A stretch of DNA of 64,000 nucleotides from Lytechinus variegatus (lineage: Eukaryota; Echinodermata; Echinoidea; Temnopleuroida; Toxopneustidae), in contig NC_054758.1 of the NCBI RefSeq assembly GCF_018143015.1, positions 248,001 to 312,000 on the forward strand. Reading direction: 5' to 3'. The stretch's first letter is position 1, and every line of letters starts with the position of its first letter. Shown here in pieces: positions 11,590 to 23,854 of the stretch. Under the pieces are notes generated by a model. It saw nothing but the letters and a program-made list of their open reading frames with translations. It was not told the origin of the DNA and searched no databases. Made by a program: the position numbers and the translations under genes.

Positions 11590-14500
11590 ATGTATACTCC
11601 TACTAAACCCCGTGGTCCTATCGCAGCATCCTTCACTGGTCCAGGACCCAGTTACAAACTTCCCGATCTTGTCGGAGGGAAGACCGCCATCACCAAGAGA
11701 CAGATGCCAAGTCATATTTTCGGTATAAAACACAGATCATTCACCACCGACTCCAGTCCAGGACCATGCCACAATTACCCTTCTAAAGTTACCAGGAGAG
11801 GAAACGATGGCACTCCACACTATTCCCTGTACGACCGTCCTAGGGACATATCTACATTCAAGACACCAGGGCCAGGAGCGTATTCACCTGAAAATGCTGG
11901 ACCTACCGCGTACCCTCGTGCTCCTCAGTCTACGTTTGGTTCCAGAACAAAAGGATCTAAGGTCGACCAGTCACCAGGTACGGTCAATCACATTTTGCTT
12001 AAAAAAAATCAATTTCAAAATAGTCTTTGGGTAGACAAAAAATTGATAGCAGCATGTGTCCATATTACAGTGTTTTGAAAACATGAAATACATGTTGATT
12101 GGCATGATACAACATGAACTTTAAAGATGTCACATTTCCTATTAATGTGCTTTAATATTATAAAGTTCTGTGTTTTGATTGTACATAATCAATCATACTT
12201 GTAATCCTATATTGATTGTTCATATACTGAACTGCAAAGCGTGTTGACATTTTAGGTTTTATTAATTTATATTTTCTATGTTCTTAATTTACAGCACCCA
12301 ATAGCTACATGCCAGCCGCAGTCAATTTTAAAGACTCGATTACAAAGCCCTCAGCACCTAGGTATTCATTTAGGGACCGCCCTAAGGTTGGAAGCTTTGC
12401 TGAAGATATGGCGAAGACCCCAGGACCTGGATCACATAGTACTGTAAACCCATCCATCTACAAGCATGCACCCCCTAGCTATTCAATGATTGGAAGAAAC
12501 CAAATGCCAAGTGATAATACACGTAAACCAGGCCCTGGAGCACACAGTCCAGAGAAGGTATATATATGACCCTGTTCTCATCTATTTCCTTAAACTTGTT
12601 AATTGGAAACCAGTTTTGAAAGTACAAACCAGTTTAACGTGTAATGGGAACACTTTAAAGCGGTCTTGGAAGCGATCTTAAATGGTCTCCCAAACTCCAA
12701 ACTAGTATGGAACACCAAACTGAAGTGGTCCTCTAAACCAATTTGGAAGACCATCTTGCAATGTGGTTTTCAAGACCACTTTGCTTCATTAAACTGGTTT
12801 AAGTGTAGTGAAGACACAATTGTTTTTGGGGATGTGATCTTAGCACAGAAGTACCAGACCTTGTTGGGCACACTACACACTGGGTGTGAAATGCCAATGC
12901 TGCAGTTTAAAATTTTGCACATAACATATGACCCTATTGAGAACATTTCCATAGCAACTAGACCATTTTACTTGATCTGGTTCTGGAATCCAGGGGCCCG
13001 TTTCATAAAGTACTTGCAACTGTATGTTGTAACTTTGCCATAATGGCAACTACATGTACCATGGTAACAGGGCTCAGCAGCCAATCAGAATCAAGGTTTC
13101 CATGGTAGTTGCCATAATGGCAAAATTACAATAGTTGCAAGTCCTTTATGAAATGATGATGAGAATACTAGCAAAGTGATCTTTATAAAACTGGTTTCCT
13201 GAACTGGATTAGGGATCAATTAAAGACACTGTGGATGAGAACAAACTCTGTGACAATATGGCACTTGTAAACCAAATGACACACATTATGAACAATATAT
13301 GCCATCTAATTCTGTGCTTAAATTATGGGAGGGCAGAAAAGAATCCAAAGAGTAGGGATCCTATTAAAGAAAAAATAATTTCTGTTTGGTACAAACTACT
13401 TCTCAGTCATGGGATTGACTGAAAATAATCATTGAAAATCATATGAAACGGTCAAATTATTGAACCTTTACCAAAGCTTTAGACAATCTAACTCAAGAAA
13501 CTCTGCTCCTTTCGTGGTATAGTTGACCCATTGAGCATGTTGAAGACTAGAAGGTGTATAAACCGTCTCTAATTTTCACTTTTAATAAACAAGAGTTTGC
13601 ACTTATCTTCCACCATAATATCTTTTTAAAAACATGATCCATCAATTGTGATTCCAAGTTCTTTTATAAGAAAAAAGAAGAAAATTCAGCATCCAGTCTG
13701 TTAAACAGTATGCAATTTGCATTGTGCTGGATGCTCCAATTTATATTCGTACAATTTACTGAAATATACATTCAAGGTAAATGCTAGTTTTGGTAACGAT
13801 ATCAAAATGAGTTCGTACAGAATCCAATTAAATGGCCACCAAAGTGTCTGTTTGTATAAATAAAACGTATGTGCCAAAGGATTCTGGAAGAAATTGTGTA
13901 ATTGCTGAGAAATCAGCAAATAAGAACAGGATTCGGGTAGAGCGTCGGGCCCGACGCTCTAAGCAATAATTATACATTGTCACACGTGCGCTTATCTGTG
14001 TTTGGGATCTTCGGTGTGAAGATTTTTCAGCGTAGATTTCAAGATTTCACAAAGTTCAGTTTATGCAACTGTACCTGATCTAGATCCTCAATGATATACA
14101 TGTACATGTAGGGGAAGGCGGGGTAAGTTGTGACAGTTTTTGCTTTTTGCATGTTAAAATTGATATGATTAATAATCTTGTCGAAATAAGTACCTTGCCT
14201 TGAAATTTAATTCTTTTGAAATATTTTTTACCTATATATAACTTTCTATCCCCACACTGAAAGTCATCGTGACCTTTGAAAAAAACGATGTCAAATGGCT
14301 CAACTTGCCCCATATATGGGGTAAGTTTGAGCCACCTTCTGGGGTAAGTTGAGCCACAAAAACTATATGTACAAAATGTATGGGGGAGAACCAGCATGTC
14401 AATTTTTTGTTTAAAGTCTTTTCACTTGCTAATTCTCTATAAATACTAATATCCTTTAAAAGGAAAAGAGCAGTCATGTAAATTTGCTCCTTTCAGCCAG

Positions 14501-15269
14501 CATTTCCATCGATTTTTATGGTTTGTTTGTTTTTTAAGATACATTACCATAGGAATTACCATGGCTCAACTTGCCCCATGCTGTTTGGCTCAACTTACCC
14601 CAGTCCGAGCTTAGTGCGATAATTTTGTATCCACACATTTATTATGCATCCATCATATAAAAGACTATGACAGGAATGAAGATCCATACCTGGACTAATA
14701 ATGTTGTTATCATGTCTTTATTATATTTAAAGACGTGTGTGTTTATAAAGCACTATCTATTTCACACTCTTTTTTACTTTTTTGGCTGAAATTCATATTT
14801 TTCCCTCTAAAAAACTACTTTTTGTTTCAAAGTTGAAAACAATATGGTGGGGTTAGGGGTTATGCTATGGGTCATCAATACATGACACCACCACAATGTC
14901 TGACTCATTCATTATTGGCCTGGGGCTGGTGGCTCAACTTGCCCCTATGCTCAACTTACCCCGCCTTCCCCTACTGACAATTAAGCCTTGTTTTACAGAC
15001 TTTCTCATGAAACCAGTGTTTACTGCAACTACTGGAATTTCTCTTTAAACACACAGTTACCAGGCAAATTGAAAAATTCACAGTTTTTTTTAGTGCATAT
15101 CACACTTATGTCCTTATGCACTTTTAAATGATAGTAGATACATTGTGATGCATTGTTTTTTTTCTCTTTACAGTACACAATCACAAAGAAATCTGCTCCA
15201 AAATTTCCATTTGGTATTCGTCACTCAGAGTATACTACACCCCTCATTATACAGCAGACCTCAGAATAA
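11590..15269 (+). CDS. ODF3-like: ODF3/CIMAP1-like STPGR-repeat protein, copy 1
   Basis: Three coding exons, 11590-11977, 12295-12557 and 15174-15269, join in phases 1 and 0 to give 248 residues, close to vertebrate ODF3 (about 254). The protein has six spaced PGP-type repeats (GPGPSYKLP, SPGPCHNYP, TPGPGAYSP, SPAPNSYMP, TPGPGSHST, KPGPGAHSPEK) and the family C-terminus FGIRHSEYTTPLI. An acceptor at 11560-11561 shows that the ATG lies in an internal exon, 28 nt after its start. A 3'UTR intron begins at 15297, 27 nt after the stop. ODF3/CIMAP proteins are microtubule-associated components of the sperm tail or cilium. This copy lacks the MAxx start of copies 2 and 3 and is the most diverged. 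Family assignment is secure; the organ-level role is inferred. Confidence 0.93.
12600..13215. mobile_element. Nested palindromic elements in intron 2 of copy 1
   Basis: An outer imperfect inverted repeat uses 'ggaaaccagttt' and 'aaactggtttcc' ends. Inside it, 12993-13157 is a complete fold-back MITE: left end GGGCCCGTTTCATAAAG, inner 'ttgccataatggcaact', 'accatggtaacagggctc', and the mirror of these, ending ctttatgaaatg. The inner family recurs at 21287-21437. Confidence 0.75.
14109..14973. mobile_element. TA-flanked TIR element with GGGGTAAGTTGAGCC internal repeats
   Basis: The ends TAGGGGAAGGCGGGGTAAG and CTTACCCCGCCTTCCCCTA are perfect inverted repeats of about 20 bp. The outer TA is probably the target duplication, as in Tc1/mariner-like and some other superfamilies. 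The interior repeats 'ggggtaagttgagcc' and its complement several times. No transposase is seen. It sits in intron 2 of ODF3-like copy 1. Confidence 0.85.
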
Positions 15270-15728
15270 ACTGCGCATGTGTGACATTTTTATTTGGTAA
15301 GTGTGACCTGATTTTTAATTTTTGTATGCTTTATGAAAAGGTTTCAATTGTTGAGGGTTTTTTATGAAAACAAAATTCATAGTAGTCTTTCACATTGAAA
15401 ATATACACTTATTCATTTTTTAATCCAGAAATGCCATTTTCATATTTTTATTCATTGATATTTTATGAATGTGTGCAGTAGACAAGAATTTACATGCTTT
15501 TTATTAACTTCATTCTATTGAATTCTCTTTACTTTAATAGTTTTATTCATTTAATTTCATAGAATAACATGTATAATACAAATAAATTCCACTCAATTCA
15601 GTTCAGTATTATCCAGTTCAATACTATCTCAAAGGTAAATTGAATGCTTTGATTTATTTCAATTCATTTCATGGGAAAATGTCACTTCTTATCAACTCTT
15701 TTCATTGCTTACAAATATGTGATATTTG

Positions 15729-16227
15729 CCCGGGGGGGGGGGCTTCAATTGACGAGTGGATACTAGGCCTGACCAAAGAAATGCATGAAGAGGATCTCTT
15801 TTTCTCAAGATTAGGCACGTTACGTTAATAACATAATATGGGTGTCAAAAACACCAAAATACTATTTTTAAAAAAGGGTATATTTCACTAAAAAAGCGTC
15901 TTGTTTACGGTCAAATTTGTGAGGGTATAAAAAAGATTAAATGCTAAATAAAGGATTTACTTTTTGCACCAACACTACTTGTTTAGAGTCCGATTTGAGC
16001 GCAGTGTCATGTGGGAGGTGCCCGGGCAGTAGTAAAGCCGACGTTCGTGATCACGTCCATAAATATCGCTGTACTTGTTAAGGGTAGGGTTTCACACTAT
16101 AATACTTGTTAAGGGTAGGGTTTCACACGCCAATACTTGCTCAGGGACGTTCAGAATATGGAGAATAATTGTGTAGCCATGGTCGTGGCTGGTATCCACT
16201 CTTCAATGGAAGTGCCCCTCCCCCCTG
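15729..16227. mobile_element. hAT-like non-autonomous transposon, family copy 2
   Basis: 499 bp, flanked by the 8-bp direct repeat GATATTTG (15721-15728 and 16228-16235). It shares with 7593-8140 the G/C-run ends, 'gacgagtggata', 'aagggtagggtttcacac' and 'ggtatccact'. It is inserted in the 3'UTR intron (15297-16412) of ODF3-like copy 1. Confidence 0.88.
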
Positions 16228-16412
16228 GATATTTGCATATCATGGTTTTATTGTATTAGGAGAAATGTGAATCAATGTGTACTCTAATTTATATTATTGA
16301 TTATTACAATTGTTACCATTAAAAATAAAATCATGAATACTCGTAGCTTGTCCTTTAGGACCTAAATTACCATCATGACGTAATTTTTTTCCTATATTGT
16401 GCACTTTTACAG

Positions 16413-16735
16413 ATAACGGTATGCTGAGCTCTGCCATATGGAGTGTACATGTATGTATGCAGCAGAGGGCATCTTGGATAAAAACATGGATCCCTTTCTG
16501 CCAATCAAAACCAGATCAGGCTCAACATGTTGTCACAATAGCAGCAACAACAATCTTCAGATTGTGGTGACAGCTACATGTAGTATTCACAACAATGTTC
16601 CACAGAGTTTGAAAGTATACCAGTCAATATGCTGCTGCATTTATTATAATGACTTGATGACTACATCATGTGTAGCAACAGAGATATGGAATGTTCTGAA
16701 AATGAATATTGAATAAACTTTGATTTCATTCCGTA
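16413..16735 (+). other. Last (3'UTR) exon of ODF3-like copy 1
   Basis: The acceptor ttttacag ends at 16412. The exon shares 'gcagcagagggcatcttgg' and 'ataaaaacatggat' with the corresponding exon of copy 3 and in part of copy 2. A polyadenylation signal AATAAA stands at 16712-16717. The 3' end is approximate. Confidence 0.75.
16712..16717 (+). terminator. Polyadenylation signal AATAAA
   Basis: Canonical hexamer about 300 nt into the last exon of ODF3-like copy 1. No cleavage-site data are available. Confidence 0.55.
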
Positions 16736-16739
16736 TGAT

Positions 16740-19700
16740 ATACATGTATATACAAAGAAGAGGATTTTGCGATGTGATGTATGTACTAATTTTGTCAATG
16801 CTGTTTTTGTTCACTTAGACTGTAAAACAAGCCACTGCAGTTGAATGTAAATTGTTAAAATTGAGTATTTCTTTTTTTAATAGTGTACAACTACACTTAT
16901 ATAGATCATGGACAGTTTTAATTGCATTTAGTTTTTCACCAAATATTCATATTATCTGTAACATGCTGAATTGATGTGTGATATATGATGTGTTCTGTTT
17001 TATTTCTACCTATCAGTCTTTTGAATCTCCTGAGTATTGATATTCTTTTGTATTAATGTTATTTATGAAAATAATTGTGTGGAATTAACTGTATGCTGAG
17101 ATGTCCAATATGAGATGTCCAATATTATGATTTAGAAGGGGAAAATGAAAGTACTGTTTCTCGAGCAGGACCGACCAACTGGTGCTTTTTTCATGCTTTT
17201 GTCCGTAGGGCTCTGTTTGTGTTTGAGCTATTGGCCCGTATTCTTCTGAGTCAGGTTTATCTTTTTATTAGACCATGGTCTAACTTTGTGCTAAAATTAT
17301 GGGAAGCCAAAAGTGTTAACATTTTTATTAAGTTGTATGTTTCTTGTGTTTACTGTGTTCTTTCCTGATTCATCGATGATGAAGACAATCATCTATTTAT
17401 ACTTTCTAGACAATTATGAATGATATGATAGCCAAATGAGCAGAAGTATGATATCTGTACTGTTAGTGATTTATGTAACAATTGGCTATCCATACTTAAA
17501 CCACAACTTTAAACCAAGTTTAAGTTAAACCCAACTTCAGAATACAGGCCATTGAGTTTTCCATGCATTATTAATTTTGTACCTGAAGAGTCTTTGTTTT
17601 ACTGCTTATTCATTTCATCTAGATCTAGGGAAATAACCGTTTGCTTCCAAAATAATGTGTACATTACATGAATGTAACAATGTGCAGTTAGCATTATGCA
17701 AAGATTGGGATTAACCCATCTGTATGGTTCCTTCAATGAAAAAAAAATGAAAGTTGAATTAATGTTTTACTTATAATTTCATTGATGCGATTTGCCTCTT
17801 TCATGCCAATGTAGGATGTCATTCTATGCAAGTTGAAATCCGCCCATATTGTGTATATGTTTGTGTTGACGTGCCGGAACTAAAGTCTTTTTCTACATGT
17901 ATACTGCTTGTGATTAATATTACCGTACTTCCAATGATGGAGACATAAACATTAAAGCTTGTCAGTAATATACTCTCATTTGATTTTCAATATCAATTTT
18001 GCATCATAACAAGCTCATCATTTCAAAGACGATAACTAGTCAAGATAACTCATATGAAATATTCCTCATTAGAACTACATGTACAAGAATGGGAATATTT
18101 CATTTAAAATCATGGGACAATACATGAAACCTGAAAAACACAATTATGAAAACATAATTTTTTGCCATTGTTAGTTTTTCATACATTTAGCGCAAAAAAA
18201 ACAACTAAAATTCAGAATAAGTACTTAAGATTGTGGTGTTGTAAGCAATGAAATTATATGAAGAAAGTTCCCTGTTTATGTTGATCAGGATGGTCGTAAG
18301 AGTGAAATTATGCAAGATTTTTGTAAAAAAAAATAAATATTCTATGTTTTACAGTACTTGATAGTGGGTCTAATTTATATAACAGTTTACTCCAATGCTC
18401 ATGTGAGCTCTTTGTGTGTAGAAGAGAATATTTTTAATGAACTTCAAATTCTAATAATGTTTGCAAAATGTTTTACAAGTTTCTTCATTTCTTCATGAAA
18501 ACTGTTTAGTGTTCACAATTCCGTGTTTCTATAGCTGGCTTTGGAAAAGCTTGAAAACTAAAGTGAAAATTTAGTAGTTACCTTCACATTATGCAATCAG
18601 AAGTATTAAGTCTCTCCCCAATTGAATACTATGCATATTAAATTAAATAGACAAAAGATAATGTAAAAGGAAAACAATGTCTGTTATTTTTCAGTGTCAG
18701 GGCTTCATAAAATAAAGATTTTTGATAAAACGTCAGTGACCAATCATGATCATTGTATGCACACTTGATTCAAAATACTGACCAGGAACCAATCAGATGG
18801 TTCTTCCATATAAATTCATTTATGAAAAAAAGAATCCTTGATTGTCTGTTTTACACATAAACAACTTTCACCCATTGGGCAAAATAACTTGCTCTCTTCA
18901 TTGCATCCTATTGTGTGCAACTATCCATCCAAAGTAAAGGTATTCATACATTATTTCATTAAAAAACAATATTCTTGATTGCCGATGTTAAAGTGGGGCT
19001 AATTGTATTTTCATTATACAGCAATGACCTCATTGCCGTTTGCCTCAATATTTTCTTTGCTATGTACATGTACACTGTATTTATTTACAAGGCTTTCAAT
19101 TTCAATTACGTTTGTTTATTATATCATTGTATATACTGTAAAACAAAATGTTCATGCCAAATGGATGAAGTATGTTAATAAATTCAAAATCAGAAAAACT
19201 GAAATAATAATGAAATAAAAACCTTTGGGGTTTGCTCAGTCAATCCTTCAATATACTTATATCATCACTTTTCATATGCTGAAATATTCATGAATATTTG
19301 ATAAAAATTTGTTCTTAAAATTTGAATATGGATAATTTATGATTCCCCTTATTATAAAAGCCACTGAAAATTAAAGCACACCTCTCTATCTGTATGAAAG
19401 TGCATTAATACCAGCTATGCATCAATTAATTATGATTTATTGCTTTTAAAGTTTTGTTTTGATGAATATGTTATACCATAGCACCTGAATTATATTTCAT
19501 AGTGAATGTTCTTTTATAAATGGCTAAAATCCTTTTTACAATGCCATGTTCAACTCTTTACTCTGTTATAAATATTTGTAAATTAAAGATTCTTTATCTA
19601 CTAATGAAACATACAACCCATTAAAATGCCAGACAAATTGTATAGTTATGAATTATGCTAGTCTAATAGTATAACTACAGATTTATGTACATAGTTTCAC

Positions 19701-19940
19701 CTAGACAGCTCAATATAATTTTTTCTGAAATAAATGTATTGCTCCTGTAAACAGTCACAGGAAAATAAAAATGGTTGTTTTGTTGTATCTTATAAGAGAG
19801 TGAGGGGGGGAGTAAGAACCCTTGGAAACAACAAGGGGGTATAAGTTAGAATAAGTACACGGTATGAGCAAGTTAATTCGGTATCTGGCATCTAGGCCTT
19901 TTAATAGTAGACTCATTCAAGGGCATGAATTAAGATATCT
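16740..19940. other. AT-rich spacer between ODF3-like copies 1 and 2
   Basis: Apart from the TIR element at 17233-17550, this is unique-looking AT-rich DNA. No exon with family similarity was found, and the promoter and leader exon expected for copy 2 could not be identified. Confidence 0.5.
17233..17550. mobile_element. TIR element 'GGCCCGTATTCT', copy 1
   Basis: The left end is ggcccgtattcttctgagtc; the right end is acttcagaatacaggcc in inverted orientation. Inside are 'gaccatggtctaac' and 'attatgggaagcc'. The same family lies at 63562-63855, where the ends are better kept. Confidence 0.75.
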
Positions 19941-20092
19941 GGCGGCCGTTTCATGAAGCTGTTCGTAAGTTAAGAGCGACTAGTGAACCCGTCTTACGCG
20001 CTAAACCATCGCCAATGAATATATCATTTACCACAAGAAAGGATCACCAGTCGCTCTTAATTTACAAATTTACAGCTTTATGAAACACCCAC
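19941..20092. mobile_element. Short fold-back MITE
   Basis: Arms read ggccgtttcatgaagctg...taagagcgact and, on the right, agtcgctcttaa...agctttatgaaac. About 150 bp with no coding capacity. Confidence 0.75.
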
Positions 20093-20190
20093 CTGGAAGA
20101 TAATCACTCTTTGTGGCTGACATGTTCTTTCATTTCTACACATAGAAACCCTCCACAGTCACATCCTCTATTATTAATGTAACAAATATC

Positions 20191-20340
20191 TGGGTCCCAT
20201 TTCATCGAGCTTCTTATAATAACAAAATTGTAATAACAGTTAAAAGCAACTGAAATCCTGCAATTTGATTGGTTGATTCAAAATTTGTCATATGATTTTT
20301 GCACTTGTTACTGTAACAAGTCTTTATGAAACAGGACCCA
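20191..20340. mobile_element. Short fold-back MITE
   Basis: The outer ends TGGGTCCCATTTCAT and ATGAAACAGGACCCA are inverted repeats, with inner pairing around 'ttgtaataacag' and 'ctgtaacaag'. About 150 bp, located 500 bp before ODF3-like copy 2. Confidence 0.78.
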
Positions 20341-20868
20341 GCAGGGGAATAGTGCACCAGAGTAAGGGATCAGATTTTTAAGACAAACGATAACATCAAC
20401 CTGCTAAAAAGTTGGTGAAAATTACACTGTTTTTAGTTTCGACAGGTGTTGGTTCTTTTCAACATACCATTATGTGGTTTCAAACTGCCGTGATCATAAC
20501 AAGAACCTTTTTTACAACTTTGGTTGAAATTTCACACAGATAAATGATGCTTTCTCATTTTGTTGATGTATATCTATTTCTTCCCCCCCCCCCTCTCTTT
20601 CTCTCTCTCTCTCACCTGCACACATTGTTAAAATATAGGCCTGTGAGATGTACATAATTTACATGTACTTCCTTTTTTAAAATTTCATTCCTATGATTAC
20701 ACAAAATCTCTTTTCAGGTATACAGGGTTAGGATTCAAATTCAAAACTTGTATGCAGCTTTATTGAAATAAAAAAATGATGAAAAAGGTTTCAGTTTTAC
20801 CAAGGACTTTTCACTTTGTTTCCCATTTTCCTGCAGTTATAAAAGGAAAGTAGGATTGAGAAGGAATC

Positions 20869-23640
20869 ATGGCTTCCGATTATACCCCTACTAAACCACG
20901 TGGACCTATTGCAGCATCCTTTGCTGGTCCTGGACCCAATGTACTCCTTCCTACCAACATTGGCCAAGGAACTGCCATCACCAAGCGACAGATGCCCATT
21001 TATTCCTTTGGTATCCGACACAAGCGTTACACCACCGACTGCAGTCCCGGACCATGCCACAACTACCCTTCTAAAGTCACCAGGAGAGGAAATGATGGCA
21101 CTCCACACTATTCCCTGTATTGCCGTCCAAAGGAAATAACCACTTTCAGGACACCAGGCCCAGGAGCATACTCCCCTGAAAAGGCTGGACCTAGCGCTCA
21201 CTTTAAAGCTGCTGCATACAGCCTTAGACCAAGAACAAAAGGAGTCAAGTGTGACAAGTCCCCAGGTAATTGATACACCAGGTGCCTGTTTCATAAAGTG
21301 TTACAACTGTTGTAACTTTTCCATTATGGCAACTACCAAGGTAAACTTGATTTTGACTGGCTGCTGAGCCCTGTTACCATGGTATTTGCTATAATGGCAA
21401 AGTTACAACAGTTGTAACTATTTTTGAATGGGCCCCAGGTATTGTATGCTCATAATACTTGCAAGAAGTTATTCAGCCAATTGTTGACAACATCTTTAGC
21501 AAAAAGGAATGTTTATTTCATTATTAAATATCATTCTTGTTTAATACAAAACTTACATTTTTTGTTAGGTTCCTTTCACTAGCTCTGCTAATTAGTTTTT
21601 TTTTCTTCAATATTTATTGCTTAGTTGATTGGTTTGAACAAACTTGAACATCCCATTCTGATAATCTGCCTTATAAATATTTAATGGTGGCAGCGGTGGG
21701 ATAACATGCCACCGGTTTATCTGGTGAATACGCACAGAGCTAGTGCCTATCCACCTTGTAAATAATACTTGTTGTAGGGCCTTTGTTTAGATAAATGAGT
21801 CGCTTTCTAGAGGTCCTGGTTCATTGTTTTGTTTATCTTTATGATTTTAACAGTTTAACATGTGGATTTTTAATGTTGACAATTGAATCAAATTCACCTT
21901 CATAGATGGTAAATAGCTTTGCACTGCAGCTAATGTATGTTACCTATTTAGGCTGGTGATAGAGGAAGGTTATGCAAGAAACCATTTTACAATGTGGTTA
22001 ATTAGTTTAAAAACTGTTTTATGAATTTGTTTGGATACATGTAGGTTAGTCACCACTGTACCCTGCCAAAGGATTCTTGTGAATAAAACCCTTTCTTCCA
22101 GAATAGAATCACCATCTTTTATCTAGCAGTAAATTTCATTGGTTTATATATTTTCAGCTCCTAATTGCTACATCCTACCACTTATTCTTGGGGGGCTACT
22201 CCTGCGTTAAGCCTTCTGGACCTAGATACTCACTCAGATCTCGCCCCAATGTGGGAAGCTTTGCTGAAGATATGGCCAAGACCCCAGGACCAGGGTCACA
22301 TAGTATTGTCGACCCATCCATCTACAAGCACAAGTCTCCTAGCTATTCAATGATTGGACGAAACCAGATGCCATGTGATAGTACACGCAAACCAGGTCCC
22401 GGAGCGCACAGTCCAGAAAAGGTACATCTTATTTTTGTTTTCTTCTTTATGTTAACAACTAGTACAGTTAGTGCTGTCCAGCTTGATCGAACAAGTCTTT
22501 AATGGTGGCAGCAGTGGGATGCTAAAATGGCACATGGCCAGGGCCCCATAAGTTAGGAATTAGGAGAAAAAGGGACTCACTGAATTACCAAATCATCCAG
22601 GACGGCAGGATTTTATTCGGGGCGCGGCGACCCGCAACCGATAATAAGTTTGCTCTCCCTTAGTATTGTCCAGCTTGAGTGAACAAGTTCTTAATGGTGG
22701 CAGCAGGGGGATGGCACACAGTCCAGGGCCCAGTAACACAAAAGTTAGTCATTAATTGCTATTAACTCTTAATGTGGCATTCGCTGTAATCAGTGAGTGC
22801 CATATTTTTTCAGAGAGTCTATATTCAATCGTTTATTTATGAAAAATGGAATCACTCCTGAGACAATGACCATAAGCTGAACTGAACAATGGAATCACTC
22901 ATGCATGCAATGCACTCCTCAAAATTGGATGGTACGTTTTACGAATGTATGACATTCAGCCTCCCATTTGCTTGCGTACAACAAGCTAAGTAGGCGTTGT
23001 ACAATCTACTTTGTATCAATCAAAAACAGGATTAGAATCTTGCACCTCATCACTTTCCTTTCCAATTTTTTTTTTACAATATAGGGGTGTGACACTGACA
23101 GTTCAGCTTTTACTATTTTCAGCTATTTTTGGTTTTGATTTTTAGCTTAATTTCAGCTTATTTTAGCATTCCTCTGTACGAAATAACTGGTGCTTTTTCA
23201 ATATCAGCCTTTTTTTCAGCTCTGTATATTTGTGATCTCTCACACTCTTGTGTAAAGGAGGTCACTATGTCATGTAGTTGTCACCGTAGAGGGCACTTTG
23301 CAATAACATTCTTGTTTAAGACTGATCTTCCTATTTTTCAATTTCACACGTATTGTGTATAAGATTTGATGTAAAGAAAATGTCCCAAATGTGAGGAAGC
23401 AAGAATAAAAAAGTAATTACCAAATGTCCTCAGATAATCCTCTCTCATTAATTCAGTATATTAATAATTCATTAATTCTACTACTTTCATCAGGCCTGAC
23501 TGTCACTGTCATCATTCATTTGAATGATTCTTTTTTTTTCTTCCTAGGTTACGGTCACAAAGAAGTCAGCTCCAAAATCCTCTTTCGGTATTCGTCATTC
23601 AGAGTACATCACTCCTCTCATTGAACAGACTTGTGATTAG
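20869..23640 (+). CDS. ODF3-like: ODF3/CIMAP1-like STPGR-repeat protein, copy 2 (one-base frameshift)
   Basis: Coding exons are 20869-21265, 22158-22421 and 23548-23640, with donors, acceptors and phases matching copies 1 and 3. The start MASDYTPTKPRG follows an acceptor at 20835-20836. Exon 1 carries GPGPNVLLP, SPGPCHNYP and TPGPGAYSPEK; exon 2 carries TPGPGSHSI and KPGPGAHSPEK; exon 3 ends HSEYITPLIEQTCD. Exon 2 is 264 nt instead of 263: a run of six G at 22190-22195, aligned to CTT GGT GGA TAC in copy 3, shifts the frame and leads to a stop within a few codons. With five G the product would be 250 residues. All other positions stay in frame and splice sites are intact, so this is either a very young loss, an allele, or a homopolymer sequencing error. 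Confidence 0.9.
21287..21437. mobile_element. Fold-back MITE 20 nt inside intron 1 of copy 2
   Basis: Ends cctgtttcataaagtgttac and the mirror in gggccc orientation; arms share ttacaactgttgtaact and 'attatggcaa'. It is the same family as 12993-13157. It begins about 20 nt after the splice donor at 21266. Confidence 0.85.
22475..22740. repeat. Two-copy direct repeat in intron 2 of copy 2
   Basis: Segments starting near 22475 and 22667 share 'gtccagcttga', 'gaacaagt', 'ttaatggtggcagcag', then 'ggcacatggccagggccc' or its variant, at a spacing of about 192 bp. The core AATGGTGGCAGC also occurs at 21681 and in both introns of copy 3. Confidence 0.75.
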
Positions 23641-23854
23641 ATTATTCTACTACAACCAACATTCATATTCATTGGTAAGTCATGTACTCTATAGAGAATA
23701 ATTGATGTAAGATTATTTTGCATTGTAACATTGATGCTAGCCAGCCTACACAAAGTGTCTTCAGATTATCTTTAAATACAAGCAGTTTATCCCATGCAAG
23801 TTTTGACAACAAGACCAAGTGTTACCTTTGACCTTCATCTATTATTAAAGGACA

